NCBI GenBank assembly: GCA_033964015.1
Contig: CM066923.1
Span: 7,863,978-7,927,977, forward strand
Origin: Scolanthus callimorphus
Lineage: Eukaryota > Cnidaria > Anthozoa > Actiniaria > Edwardsiidae
Reading direction: 5' to 3'
DNA length: 64,000 bases
Shown: piece after piece, positions 33,101 through 41,030 of the stretch
Numbering within the stretch: position 1 is the first letter of the stretch
Layout of the letters: the number at the start of each line of letters is the position of its first letter
Program-made: the position numbers and the translations under genes
Notes under the pieces: generated by a model
Database searches by the model: none
Told to the model about the DNA's origin: nothing
The model's input: only the letters and a program-made list of their open reading frames with translations

Positions 33101-36100
33101 CTCATGATTCTGCTGTTTCTCTTGCCAATGCAGTGCTTCAAAACTCCTGATATAAGGGTGTTCTAAGTTTCGATATAAAACAGAGTTCAAATTCTTGCGA
33201 TTAATATCACAAACTCCCGGTGGTTTAATCGGTAGGTAATCATGGATATTTACTGGACAAAATTGAGTCAATGAATTTATTTGCGAGTCTGTTGAGTTCA
33301 AATGGATTTCAAAAGAATACTATAAAACACAACACTGAAGTGCGGGGGTTACAATGTAAATAAACAAATTTGTTTCCTCAACTCATATGAGTTTCACATT
33401 CACATTCTTACGATGAATATCACAAACTCATAGTCTCAGTAGTTCAAATAGGTTTATCGCCTCAGTTACGTTTGTGTATAAAACCCTAGACTAACAAGAT
33501 TTCCCATCGAGTTCAAATTACAAAGCCACAGTGCGAGAAGAACTTCTGTGACATAGCGGGCGTATTTCTTGCAAACCTAAAATTATAGCAAGCTCCGTAT
33601 TGTTGACAGAAAACTGCTCATGTCTCTGCATGAAGGATTTCAGTACTCTGAAACAAATTCACACGTATTAAAGTCTGGGCTGTAGGGAGGTTGAAATATT
33701 AGACTAACATTCCGAGTTCTTAGAATTCTCCTGAGTTCTGCTTCGGCAAATCGCCCATGGTGGAAGCCACAATTGTCCATGACTACGATATCGCCAGGGG
33801 CGTAGCCAGGGGGTCCAGGGGGGCCCGGCCCCCCCTTTCTCGGAAATTTTCCCATACATTTACTGTATTCGCTGGAGGAAATTTGAGCATTTTCGTCCCT
33901 TGTTTTCACTATCCGCCCCCCCCCCCCCCCCCCCCCCCCCCAGAAATTCCTGGCTACGCCGCTGATCGCCATCCGCCAAAACAGGATTGCCATAAACTGG
34001 ATCAACAATGTTCATGCTATCTTGAAAAAAGTCTAGCATCTCAAACCCGTTTGATGGTCCCTCCAGGATGTTAAAATTGTCTATTCCAAATTGACTATGC
34101 AATAGGTTTACTGTGTAATTGCGGTCGGAAGCGTAGCGCTTGATTTCAATGGCGGGTTCGCCTTTCTTGCTGTGACCATACGTTCGATTGCCAGTTGTTC
34201 GAATGACTGATGCTTCATCAAAGAAGTGAACTTTGAAAGGCTCAACCCCTGACATGAACATTATATAATCCAGAGTGTTCGCTATATTTTCATCCGTCTG
34301 TGATTCTTGTGGACAAACAGTTAGCTTTTTCCAAGTGAAATTCAAATCTCTTCGGATAATATCGCCAACAGTCGAGCGCAAGGGTAGGTTTCCCGCATGA
34401 CAAATACCGTTGTCTATGAGAGCCTCTCTGATCTCGTATGCGCTTGTACTTGGCTTGCTTGTCTTAGTGTATTCAATAAACTCCACAACTTCTGGCGTAG
34501 AAACTTGCCGTTCGCTCCAACCTGGTTTTCCGGGGAATACGTCCCTGTTTTGCAAAACCGGTTGATTATGTTTGATGTCGTTCTCTCAGTCACAGTCACT
34601 CTTTCCGCTATTTGGCTAGCAGAACAGCCTAAAGACCACAATGCGACTATTTCTTCACGTTTCTGAACTGAAGTGATCGAAGATCGGTTTAAGAAACTCA
34701 TTTGTAACTCGTTTCAAGGGGAAATACAAGTAGCAGAGCGATGTCAAGATTTGTGTTTGCAAACTGCTCGCGCGTGTTGCAACTTGCTCAGACAATCTGC
34801 CAATCAAATTTCCAATACGGCGCGACAATGTTCCAATGTTGCTAAGAAACGAACGCTCGGTTTAACATATTTCACACATTGATGGAAAATGCTACCAAAT
34901 GTCCACAATACCTAGGATGTTGCTGCAACATCGCAAGTGAAATTGTGATATAGCCTCAGCATAGGAATCGTGAATCACATGGCAGCTGAAATCATACCAT
35001 GTAATTGGGCCATAAGGATGGGGTTTTAGTATTGTCCCAACCCTGGCCTAAGTGTTCAACTTTTGGAAATCAGTCATATTGCTGGGACTGGGACTCCCCT
35101 ATTTTTGAGGCACTGGTGCTTGTCTTGACTTTTATGCTCCAAAAATCAGCTTAGAATAAGCTTTTCTTATGTTGCACCGAAAAAATGATACTGTGCAATA
35201 TGTAACCAGCATTATTTACTGTATTTAGCTTCTTTTGAATAATAATTATAATGTGTGGTTCAAAAATATCCATACCCCCCCCCCCCCCCCCCAAGGAAGG
35301 ATGTTGAGAAATGACCCCCCTCCCCTCTGGGAAAAATACAGTGTTGTATGGAAAAGATCAGGTAAATTGACCCCCCCCCCCCCCACCCCTCTGGAATTTC
35401 AAATCCCTTCCGTAGGGGGGGTATGGGTATTTTTGGGAAACACACAATAGCAATAATGATAATGATAAGAACAGGCTCATCGCTGATAGAACTACCATGT
35501 ATAAATAAACAAAGTATGTATATCTATCTACACTGTATCTGCCCTATTGCATCAAAAAGACATCTAAATAAGCTATGGCATCTCTTTCTTTCCATTGTAT
35601 ATCTCTTGGATAAATTGTAGATGTACATGATTGTTTGTCCTTTTTAATGCATTGGCATGTAATGTATCAGCCTCTTTTCTAAACTCTCATGCATTCTTAA
35701 AGTAATCATGTGATTTCCTGTTTTCAGAGACATTAAGCTAAGCCTCTTGCATAATGGGAAGCTAATGAAAGGTGGGCATTTTTAAGTAATTGAAATGTTG
35801 ATTATGGCGTACTAAGCAACATGTGATCATTAATTAAAGATAAATCCATAAATGAATGTGTTGCTGCAATCAGTTGTAATTCAGATGTGAATAACTAAAT
35901 CTGTTTTGCAAAGACAATAACTCTTTCCTTGATACCCTGAAACTTGCTCAGGCACCACCAGAAGGGAGTCTGCAGGTGTATCAAATAAATTACCAATAAT
36001 TACAAAAAATACAGTTTACATTTATGTAACATTTACTTTTACTTCATACACCGTAAAGCGTGAAAAGTATACCCAGGCATGTTTTTGGAACTGTTTGGGG

Positions 36101-37194
36101 CCACTGAAGACTCATGCCAGATGGTACATGACTATGATACTGGAAACCAACCCCAGGACCAACCCCCTTTGAATAACCCCTTACTAAGACCATAATGTAG
36201 GGGTAGCAATGGGTCCCTAAAATAACAAGAGTCTCGCCAAATTTTAGCAGAGTCTCGGAATCTCGGAATTTTTAACGTGCGTCTCGGAACCTCGGATTTC
36301 CACTCTCAAACTTCTAATACAGTAAATATATGAGCTGAAATTTTCTCTCCGTCTCGGGCTCGGATTTTAAACTGGCAGTCTCGGCGTCTCGGCAAGTCTC
36401 GGATTTACCCATAGCTACCCTTAATGTACACTACTGTAGCTTATACTGTATCGTCTGTAGCATTTATCTGTTGCTGATACACTATATTGCTGCTGTATAC
36501 ATGGGCGGCGGAACAGATTTTGAAGTGAGGGGGGCTCATAAGAGACAATGTATGGCAAAGTGGGGGGGGGGGGGTCTGAGTAAACACAGAATCTGCTGAA
36601 AAAGTAGGGGGTTGTGGGGTGCCCCTTCACCAAAACGCCATCTTTAGTTTACTGTGATAAACTCTTACTAGCTAAATGATCACTTAGTAACATGTACAGT
36701 ACTGTCTATTCAGTTTTGTCCTTGGAACAGTCATTTCTTGGAGATAAGGATTTAAACCTGTTTAATTAAACTACCTTTTAACTAGTTTTAGTGCCAATGT
36801 AAATGTGATATTACATTTTAGTAAAATCGCACTGGTTGTCTATTGTCAATGCTGTGTTCTGGTTGGTTGAGCTACTAGTTATAGTCTACTAGTAGCAAAA
36901 TGTGTCGGATTTGAAAGCCAGAAAATGGAAAATGACCAGACCAGAAAACGTTATTGGCTATACAAATTGACCTACTAGTGTGATTTGACATTCTTCCTCT
37001 TGCCCTCATGCCTCTGAGTCAATAGCCCATTTGGTATTCGGCAAAAGGAATAATTGTTAAGTGTCTTCATTTCCTGTTTGTTAAGTGTCTTCATTTCCTG
37101 TTTATTGCAGACCCATAAAGGCTCCCAACCTGTTAGTGACAAACCTATTGGAGCAGGAGAGCCATTATCAGAAAAGCCACCATCTGCACCATGA
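21083..37194 (+). CDS. Single V-domain Ig membrane receptor gene (five exons)
   Basis: Five exons with compatible phases (1, 1, 1, 0) build a type I membrane protein of about 242 residues: signal peptide (1-23), V-type Ig domain (about 24-149), Ser/Thr/Pro stalk (35 residues), transmembrane helix and a 27-residue cytoplasmic tail. The order matches invertebrate Ig receptors used in recognition, such as the Hydractinia allorecognition (Alr) proteins, but homology is not shown. The tail has no ITIM or ITAM tyrosine motif; apart from the YCKK next to the membrane it has no Tyr. The V exon is 377 bp, one base short, so as read it is frameshifted at about 21330. The introns are 105 bp, 7.0 kb, 0.56 kb and 7.7 kb; the last hosts a complete nested transposon. 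No AATAAA is seen within 300 bp of the stop. Confidence 0.7.
21258..21634 (+). CDS. Ig receptor exon 2: V-type Ig domain, one base short
   Basis: The exon lies between GCCGTTGTAG and CAG/GTAAGT, phase 1 to 1. It encodes VNLRALESRVHALVGANPKL, then after a frame slip the C strand PTWYRHLANG and the F strand LLDTGNYSCVIA. The F-strand Cys and C-strand Trp are present, but the B strand (KLPWDYNVT) has Pro-Trp where the first Cys should be. NVT and NGST/NGTT are N-glycosylation sites. The frame slips by one at CTTCC/TGG near 21327; a third C would fix it and make the exon 378 bp, exactly the length of the minus-strand V exon. The cause is either a true pseudogene or a homopolymer error in the assembly. 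Confidence 0.8.
21999..22211. mobile_element. Harbinger-like MITE (GGGGCCGACCATTTAACTT family), copy 1
   Basis: GGGGCCGACCATTTAACTT at the left and AGTTAAATGGTCGGCCC at the right are inverse ends. The middle reads CTTTTTTGTCAGTGCAAG and CCAATAAAAAAGAAGGGTTT. A close copy is at 31672-31889. Confidence 0.9.
22627..22730. repeat. Palindrome around CCCGAGGG
   Basis: The arm GGCAATAACCCCAATAC and its inverse sit symmetrically around GGGCCGTAGGCCGCCC, giving a hairpin of about 50 bp per arm. The adjoining TTAGTTTACAGTTGAC (about 22733) recurs inverted near 24510, so a larger decayed element may span 22620-24530. Confidence 0.75.
24087..24266. mobile_element. Short element with a poly-G centre
   Basis: TGTGTGGTTCCAGAAATTATCC and TTTTCTGGAACCACACA are inverse ends, with a G run of about 30 between. 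Relatives are at 9815-9946 and 35248-35452. Confidence 0.75.
24285..24385. repeat. Palindromic repeat of TACCTATGAATC
   Basis: ATTCATAGGTAAATA and TATTTACCTATGAATC are inverse copies; the same motif recurs at 24350-24385. Confidence 0.8.
25679..25984. mobile_element. Palindromic MITE (GGGTGCTTACCATT ends)
   Basis: The left end GGGTGCTTACCATTGGTCA and the right end TGACCAATTAATGGTAAGCACCC are inverse. The internal motifs GTACCATTGG and AACCGGT are also inverted. The overlapping open frames on both strands are by-products of this symmetry. Confidence 0.85.
26290..27145 (+). pseudogene. L1/Tx1-type LINE ORF1 relic
   Basis: Consecutive frames encode SSTSSISPEQKKFRI, a coiled-coil stretch (EGLAKAQEECQGKLENLNTK), YSRRENIKFMKIPE and finally LPNEIIQRRRLLVPILKEAK, KSMPDKLFVNGKQW and a stop at about 27145. 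The SRRxNI(K)F...IPE block marks the transposase-22-like RNA-binding domain of L1-type ORF1. At least three frame breaks make it a relic. No ORF2 follows. Confidence 0.65.
27404..27490 (-). tRNA. tRNA-like pseudogene or SINE head
   Basis: On the minus strand an A-box-like TAGCTCAATCTGC is followed by AGAGC, an anticodon-type stem CCGGG...CCCGG and a B-box GGTTCGACTCC. The loop between the CCGGG/CCCGG stem is 16 bases instead of 7, and the acceptor arms do not pair. A working tRNA is unlikely; a tRNA with an inserted segment, a pseudogene or a SINE head are the options. Confidence 0.5.
27880..28012. mobile_element. Decayed GGGCAATTCC-type short element
   Basis: GGGCAATTCCAGAAAT, GTTTTTGACCCCCATG and GAATTTCCACAATGG match the order seen in the element at 38062-38253. 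The right end is missing. Confidence 0.5.
28618..28722 (+). CDS. Ig receptor exon 3: Ser/Thr/Pro-rich stalk
   Basis: The exon lies between CTTTCCTACACAG and the donor GTAAGA, 105 bp, phase 1 to 1. It encodes EQPSTASSSTSTPTPSEDPD then PGETTTLTSKPTPSPS: no hydrophobic residues except one Leu, many Ser/Thr/Pro. Such mucin-like stalks are heavily O-glycosylated and hold an Ig head off the membrane. The phases join it directly to the V exon. Confidence 0.8.
28795..28932. mobile_element. hAT-like MITE, worn copy
   Basis: CAGGGGCTTGGGATTTAGG starts it, and the core CCCATACATTTACTGTATTTG and TTTTCGCCCATGTTTTCAC match 33795-33964. The right end is degenerate (CAGATCCAGG). Confidence 0.65.
29279..29370 (+). 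CDS. Ig receptor exon 4: transmembrane segment
   Basis: The exon encodes TSNTGAIVGGVIGG then VAAIVIIVGLVWYCKK and ends at AAG/GTATGT in phase 0. The helix is 22-23 residues with a glycine zipper (GAIVGGVIGG), a motif that promotes helix packing, and a basic stop-transfer YCKK. The acceptor is a NAGNAG site (GTCAGCAG at 29271-29278): use of the first AG adds one residue. Phase 1 in and phase 0 out join the stalk and tail exons. Confidence 0.85.
29751..30745 (+). pseudogene. Transposon accessory ORF with Cys/His cluster
   Basis: The first open frame (29751-30155) encodes NDRYASFFSEEAISDYKELS and acidic and basic stretches; shifted frames continue with RVGNFTSICGRCHMRGHRTE, EAAPCMSYFTCGQKKKHPEH and PPVVIHLVTASSLA. 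The CxxC...H...C...C...H pattern looks like a zinc-binding region, so the protein may bind nucleic acid or partner the transposase. I do not know the family. It is broken by at least three frame shifts and cut by a LINE at about 30750; a Lys/Arg/Ser tail resumes at 32584. Confidence 0.55.
30750..32590 (-). pseudogene. LINE (CR1/jockey-type) RT fragment, 5' truncated
   Basis: Reading the minus strand from 32590: YPSKLKYAKVIPVFKN, IFIDLKKAFDTVNH (RT block with catalytic Asp), EGSVLGPLLFLIYINYI and HLFADDTNI (the F-A-D-D catalytic box), then DYVKYLGVMIDSTLSWKQHI, SYGITVWG and the C-terminal IHSYNTRSS. The order and the final H-Y-N-T-R motif are typical of CR1/L2/jockey-type RTs. Stops and frame breaks are present and a MITE sits between the RT box and the C-terminal part. 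It interrupts the accessory ORF of the surrounding transposon. Confidence 0.8.
31672..31889. mobile_element. Harbinger-like MITE (GGGGCCGACCATTTAACTT), copy 2
   Basis: The ends GGGGCCGACCATTTAACTT and AAGTTAAATGGTCGGCCCC are perfect inverses. It inserted into the LINE and is about 85-90 percent similar by eye to 21999-22211. Confidence 0.9.
32584..32919 (+). pseudogene. Accessory ORF of the transposon, C-terminal part
   Basis: After the LINE the plus strand opens again: serine/proline-rich SVAAVPSTSTFASPISPIKT then the strongly basic KGKRKHRKRKDRHHEKKKRR, which looks like a nuclear-localisation or nucleic-acid-binding tail. The C-terminal residues after KKQHYYYSS are in a slipped frame. Confidence 0.45.
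33000..33560. repeat. Degenerate two-copy repeat between the transposon genes
   Basis: The stretch ATAAATAAACAAAG...ATATCACAAACTC (about 33060-33240) recurs in worn form at 33350-33460. No gene is supported; it lies between the convergent accessory gene and transposase. Confidence 0.5.
33560..34701 (-). pseudogene. IS630/Tc1-like DDE transposase, interrupted
   Basis: The N-terminal frame (34701 down) has a helix-turn-helix region: KREEIVALWSLGCSASQIAE. After a frame slip near 34545 the catalytic core follows: KVHFFDEASVIRT (first Asp), then a MITE, then IVVMDNCGFHHGRF (second Asp) and LIFQPPYSPDFNTCEF (final Glu). I count about 38 residues between the second Asp and the Glu, unlike the 34 of most Tc1/mariner enzymes. 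The DDE triad is intact in sequence, but the frame slip and the MITE at 33795-33964 make the gene non-functional. It would cut and paste the element 29600-34867. Confidence 0.85.
33795..33964. mobile_element. hAT-like MITE in the transposase gene, ATCGC duplication
   Basis: CAGGGGCGTAGCCAGG and CCTGGCTACGCCGCTG are inverse ends, flanked by exact ATCGC (33790-33794, 33965-33969). Leaving out the MITE and one ATCGC gives an uninterrupted transposase frame across GDIVVMD. Confidence 0.9.
35248..35452. mobile_element. Poly-C short element
   Basis: AATGTGTGGTTCAAAAATATCC and its counterpart GGGTATTTTTGGGAAACACACA bound two C runs and GGAATTTCAAATCCCTTCC. It is related to 24087-24266. Confidence 0.7.
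35453..37066. other. No gene recognised
   Basis: Mostly AT-rich intron. At 36226-36410 the motif GTCTCGG recurs about nine times. At 36530-36620 a G run is flanked by repeat-like sequence. Confidence 0.5.
37067..37104. repeat. Two-copy repeat just before the tail exon acceptor
   Basis: GTGTCTTCATTTCCTGTTTxTT occurs twice head to tail and includes the polypyrimidine tract of the acceptor. Confidence 0.75.
37111..37194 (+). CDS. Ig receptor exon 5: cytoplasmic tail
   Basis: After CTGTTTATTGCAG the phase-0 frame encodes 27 residues, THKGSQPVSDKPIGAGEPLS then EKPPSAP, and a TGA stop. It is hydrophilic, Pro/Ser-rich and has no tyrosine-based signalling motif; EKPPSAP could serve as a proline-rich SH3-type ligand, which is speculation. 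Phase and composition fit directly after the TM exon's YCKK. Confidence 0.7.
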   Translation, partial: THKGSQPVSDKPIGAGEPLSEKPPSAP

Positions 37195-37511
37195 TGAACA
37201 GTCTCTGTCAAGATAAGTCAAATTAGTATCCACAAAATCATTGGATATCTTATTGTGTGCGCTCCTGAAGCTCGGAATATCCGAGGATATTCACTGTTTT
37301 GCATGGCGCACAAGCTTTGGTGTCAATCACAGATATTTGTCAGCAATATTGACAATACTTTCATATTTTATCCAACTGATTTGGTGAATACTATCTATCA
37401 TATGTAAACAACAACTATATCAGATGTAACAATAACAAAGGAGTGGCTTGGTGGGGCTCTTTATTGTGCATTAGTTAGCTTCACATTATCCAATGAAAGG
37501 CCAAAACAGCT

Positions 37512-37966
37512 ACCTCTTTACCTCCGTATGCAAATTGCCCATTTCAAATCATGTGATATTTTCATCTCTTGAAATGGTTTCATATCCACCTGAAAATGGC
37601 GAAAAACAAATTCAGAAAGGCAAGGACGTGTATTTCCTTGGAATAGGCGGAACAGGCCACTTGCACTAAGTGGGTCACGTGGGCCCAAATGCAACGTATT
37701 CTGAGTAAAATCGTGAAAATTCAACTCGCTACCATTTGCTCCAGGTTAGATATTTTATGCTGAAACGTCAGTGTCTGACTAATATTAATTGGTTCTTTGT
37801 ATTTCTGGAATCGATTTTGACATAACATCTCGTTAAGAGGTAGCTGGGGTCACGTGGCCTATTTTATCCTCCTAATAATTGCTGTCTAATTATGCTGCTG
37901 TAGTGCAATACACTGATTTCAGTGTTACCTGAAATGGGCACATTTTCATACGTAGATAAAGAGGTC
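37512..37966. mobile_element. Inverted-repeat element (ACCTCTTTA ends)
   Basis: ACCTCTTTACCTCCGTATG and ACGTAGATAAAGAGGT are inverse ends, with GCCCATTTCA also inverted. About 455 bp, no ORF. Confidence 0.7.
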
Positions 37967-38061
37967 TATTGAGACTGATAAAGTCGCCAGTACAACAAAA
38001 CCTTTCTTGTTCGCAACAAGATATTACTGGTGTGCCTCATCAAATGATGATCGTTTTAGGA

Positions 38062-38253
38062 ATGGACAATTCCAGAAAATAAAGGTACCCTCCCCACGGG
38101 CGGCACTAGTTTTTGACCCCCCCATGCATCCAGAATTTCCAAAATGGTTTACCTTCCCCCCCCCCCCCCCCCCCAATCAGAATTCCGAGCTCTTAAACCC
38201 CCCCATCCCATCGGAATTTCCAAATGCCGCCCGTAGGGGGGAATTGCCCAATC
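38062..38253. mobile_element. Poly-C short element (GGxCAATTCC ends)
   Basis: GGACAATTCCAGAAAATAAA at the left and GGGGGGAATTGCCC at the right bracket C runs and two copies of GAATTTCCAAA. A worn relative is at 27880. Confidence 0.65.
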
Positions 38254-38575
38254 AGGGAAACAGTGCAGGTCAGATTGACAGAGACTTGTAGTGTCATTCA
38301 CGAGATTATTTTTCCTGAGTGTGTGGATCATAAGGAAGGAGCAAACGTTTTTTGTAATCCTTGTGTTTGTGTTGCTTTGATTGAGCAATTACCAGATACC
38401 AGACTGGAGACCAGAGATGCCGTAACTTCGGTGTCTTACCGTTAGCTAGGGTATTTTTATATTTCTGTGTAGATAGCAATATAGATACGTTAATTTGATA
38501 TCTCACTTTAAAAAATAGGATTTTCAGAGTTATTAGGTACTGTGTACCGTGAAAGTATCTGTCATTCTCTTATCC

Positions 38576-39022
38576 AGAGCTCCCCGGCTTATCACCGCGA
38601 GGGGTAGGGTATGGTGACAGCCGCTGACGCATGCGTATCTAGACTGCTTGCAGCCCCTTCTTTGGCGAACGTCCGTAAACCGAGAGTAAAGTCCTATGTC
38701 CTACATTGTAGTTTGTTTGCGCGCTCGTATTTCCAGCTCACGCGAGTCTTCGGATAACAAGTAGCGCGCTCTCGGATTTTCTCTCGATTCACGGACGTTC
38801 GCCAAAGAAGGGGCTGCAAGCAGTCTGGCGTATCAGGAAAAGAGCATAGATTCGAAGGCGTGAGTTGAAAAGAATGTTTGTGTTATTTAGCCAGATACGT
38901 TTTTCAAAAGCGAGATAAAGCTGGTTTTATGTTCGCATGCGCGCCGTTTCAGCCAATCAACGAAGGTTTCCCAATGGCTGCCACCAGAGCCTTCCCCGCG
39001 AGGTGACGAGCCGGGGAGCTCT
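38576..39022. mobile_element. Inverted-repeat element hosting a hAT-like MITE
   Basis: AGAGCTCCCCGGCTTATCACC and its counterpart GGTGACGAGCCGGGGAGCTCT are inverse ends, with CGCGAGG inside. The MITE at 38641-38826 is nested in it. Confidence 0.8.
38641..38826. mobile_element. hAT-like MITE, near-perfect 36-bp ends
   Basis: AGACTGCTTGCAGCCCCTTC followed by TTTGGCGAACGTCCGT is perfectly inverted at the right end. GCGTATC flanks both sides (7 of an expected 8-bp duplication). A worn copy of the arm is at about 195-245. Confidence 0.85.
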
Positions 39023-39519
39023 ACGTTAAAGAATGGGTATCTGATAGCTATGCTGTAAATTTGCATTGCCAATGTATTACCTGTATCATAGCCAATGGGC
39101 TATATTTTGCGTATGCCCCAGGTCTTGTATTGGGCAGGATCACAGACAAATCTGCACGTCTAGAGCTCCAGCGTGGGTACCCTTTACCAAGGTGAAACGC
39201 CAGGAAATGTCGATTTTCAGGTTGGGTCCTTCCAGAGTCAAACCTCGAGAAATGTATCCGTAGCTTTGTCTTGATTCATTTTGCATCGTCAAGCGTGTCA
39301 TTTGAGTGAAGCTGCTCATTTTAAGGGTGAGCGGGCCAAGTGACCTCTTAGTGCTCTTACTAAAAATAATATTTTCCTCAGAAAATATTGCTTTGTGTCA
39401 AATGTAAACTGGGTGTGACTTGTACGATGATTTATTGTAGTTATGTTTCCACAAAACTGCGAAAATCTCTCGCTGTAACGTTTCATTTTTGATAAACAAT
39501 CCTTTGCGCACCGTGAGAT

Positions 39520-39885
39520 GAGACCAGCTGGACACCGCGGCAAAACACAGTTCACATGCGCTAAAGATTCACTGGCCTGTGAAATAAAAACAATTGGAAA
39601 AATCTACTTAACAGCGAACAATAAATCTTGACTTTAAACCATAATTTTCGCCTCAGGTGCAAGCTTTAAAGTGAGAGGAGCAAAAGTTCAGAGAAAGATA
39701 TGATCATATTCTAGTTGCTCTGCAATTTTTGGCCTTACGTTTTGTGTTTGGAGCTAACGTTAATTCCCAAGACAGCACGAGATATTTTTGTTGTGTAGAT
39801 GATTTCTTTTGTTTCCTTTTCACAGGACGTGAATCTTTAGCGCATTGCAAATGCGTTTTGCCGCGGTGTTGACCAGCCGTCACAG
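39520..39885. repeat. Inverted repeat around CACCGCGGCAAAAC
   Basis: The block GCTGG...ACACCGCGGCAAAAC...TGCGCTAAAGATTCAC (39526-39600) recurs inverted at 39820-39890. The overlapping basic ORFs on the minus strand are likely by-products. Confidence 0.75.
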
Positions 39886-40129
39886 CTGGCTTGGTCGCCA
39901 TTTTTTTTTTCTCAGCCAAAGGGCCTGAGTCGAGATTGTTAAAAAAGCACAGGAAGCCCTGTGCGATTCATAAAGAATGTGAGAGTTTCGAAAACCGACA
40001 GGTCCTTCAGGGCATTGATTGATATGACTGTTATTGCAGGGTGTGTACTAGCAACTCGGAATTCCAGGGTGGGTGAGCAGGCTGAGTCTGGGCTCATCAA
40101 CAGGAGGTGCGCTTTTGTGTGACTGTCCG

Positions 40130-40274
40130 TTTAAAGACCCTGTGTCCGATGGGTGTGACAATGTTATGATTGGTTTGTTGTGTTTATCTAATGCGGTAAG
40201 AAACTTTCAAAATAACATAGAGTTTTATGGGCTACAAAACTATTCGTCACGCCCATCGGTCACAGGGTCTTTAA
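40130..40274. mobile_element. TTAA-flanked MITE (TTAAAGACCCTGTG)
   Basis: TTAAAGACCCTGTGTCCGAT and ATCGGTCACAGGGTCTTTAA are inverse. TTAA at both edges suggests a TTAA target duplication, as in piggyBac and Kolobok groups. Confidence 0.75.
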
Positions 40275-40401
40275 TTATGACCATGGAAGAGTTGATTATT
40301 AGGTCCACTAGTATACTTAGAACTTGGACTAATTTATTTCTCAGAAATATCTGGTCCACTCTGATAGCAGAGTTTGTCAACTTGTTGCCGTATTAGCAAG
40401 T

Positions 40402-40612
40402 GTAGTCTCCTCGCAGCCGCCCGGTCCGGTGTCACGCTACGGACCCGGTCCGGTGTCACGCTACGGACCCGTCCGGTGTCACGCTACGGACCGGTCCGGT
40501 GTCACGCTACGGACCGGTCCGGTGTCACGCTACAGACCCGGTCCGGTGTCACGCTCACGCTACGGACCCGGTCCGGTGTCACGCTACGCTCCGGGCGACT
40601 GCGAGGAGACTA
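40402..40612. repeat. Minisatellite inside a palindromic element
   Basis: The outer arms AGTCTCCTCGCAGCCGCCCGG and CCGGGCGACTGCGAGGAGACT are inverse. Between them GTCCGGTGTCACGCT occurs seven times at 22-30 bp spacing, mostly followed by ACGGACC. It looks like a MITE whose centre has expanded. The ORFs through it (repeats of RSGVTLRT) are not genes. Confidence 0.9.
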
Positions 40613-40767
40613 AGAGAAGTGTGACTGATATAGAAGATGAAAACAAAACTGATTAGTAGCTGTTTTCAATCATGAGATGCTAAAACTTGTATCACCTATC
40701 TATTGTAGTTTATATACTGTAAGGTTATACACTGTACTCTCAGACCCTGTCGCCAGGTAGGAATTCT

Positions 40768-41030
40768 ATACACCTATTTCAGTTAACGTTGCTCGTGAAA
40801 CCATGTATCATGAACCGTGCTTCATAAGTCGCAATGATAATTCTCGCCTATAACGAAACAGTTCATGTCAAATTGTGTTTCAAAGTAGTAAACAAGGGGT
40901 CATTGGGTGGTTTTGAGTTTAGTTTGGTTTGCCAAATTTGAGGAAAACACGAGAAATAGCGTCTTCATTGTGATGCATGGTTCATGATTTTACGTTTTAC
41001 AGAGCAACGTTAATTGAAATAGGTGCATAT
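40768..41030. mobile_element. MITE (CACCTATTTCAGTTAACG family), complete
   Basis: CACCTATTTCAGTTAACGTT and AACGTTAATTGAAATAGGTG are inverse ends, and CATGxATCATGAACC is inverted inside. Related copies are at 54291-55023 and, partially, 60630-60775. Confidence 0.85.

Larger units (their letters stand above)
29600..34867. mobile_element. Two-gene IS630/Tc1-like DNA transposon (5.3 kb, invaded)
   Basis: The arms at 29600-29740 and 34740-34867 are about 130-bp inverse copies, sharing GAGCGTTCGTTTCTTAGCAA, GTCGCGCCGTAT, AAATTTGATTGGCAGATTGT and GAGCAAGTTGCAACAC. The left terminus CAGTCAAACGAG follows TA, in keeping with Tc1/mariner-type ends. A plus-strand accessory gene starts inside the left arm region and a minus-strand transposase starts inside the right arm, so the two genes converge. 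A LINE (about 30750-32590), a Harbinger-like MITE within that LINE and a hAT-like MITE in the transposase are later insertions, giving a clear order of events. Without them the element would be about 3.2 kb. Confidence 0.8.
29371..37110 (+). other. Last intron of the Ig receptor, hosting nested transposons
   Basis: 7.7 kb between the TM and tail exons. It holds the two-gene transposon 29600-34867 with its internal insertions, a poly-C element (35248-35452) and GTCTCGG-rich sequence (36226-36410). A candidate alternative 3' acceptor CTGTTTTCAG/AGACAT near 35727 would give a tail of only two residues before a stop. Confidence 0.6.

Noticed and set aside
33640..34074. ORFs with poly-Gly or poly-Pro across 33900-33942
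   Set aside because: The runs are the C tract of the hAT-like MITE read on either strand; the transposase frame is interrupted, not extended, there.
40374..40656. Repeat-protein ORFs (RSGVTLRT repeats)
   Set aside because: They are translations of a minisatellite, open in several frames, with no start context or flanking exons.
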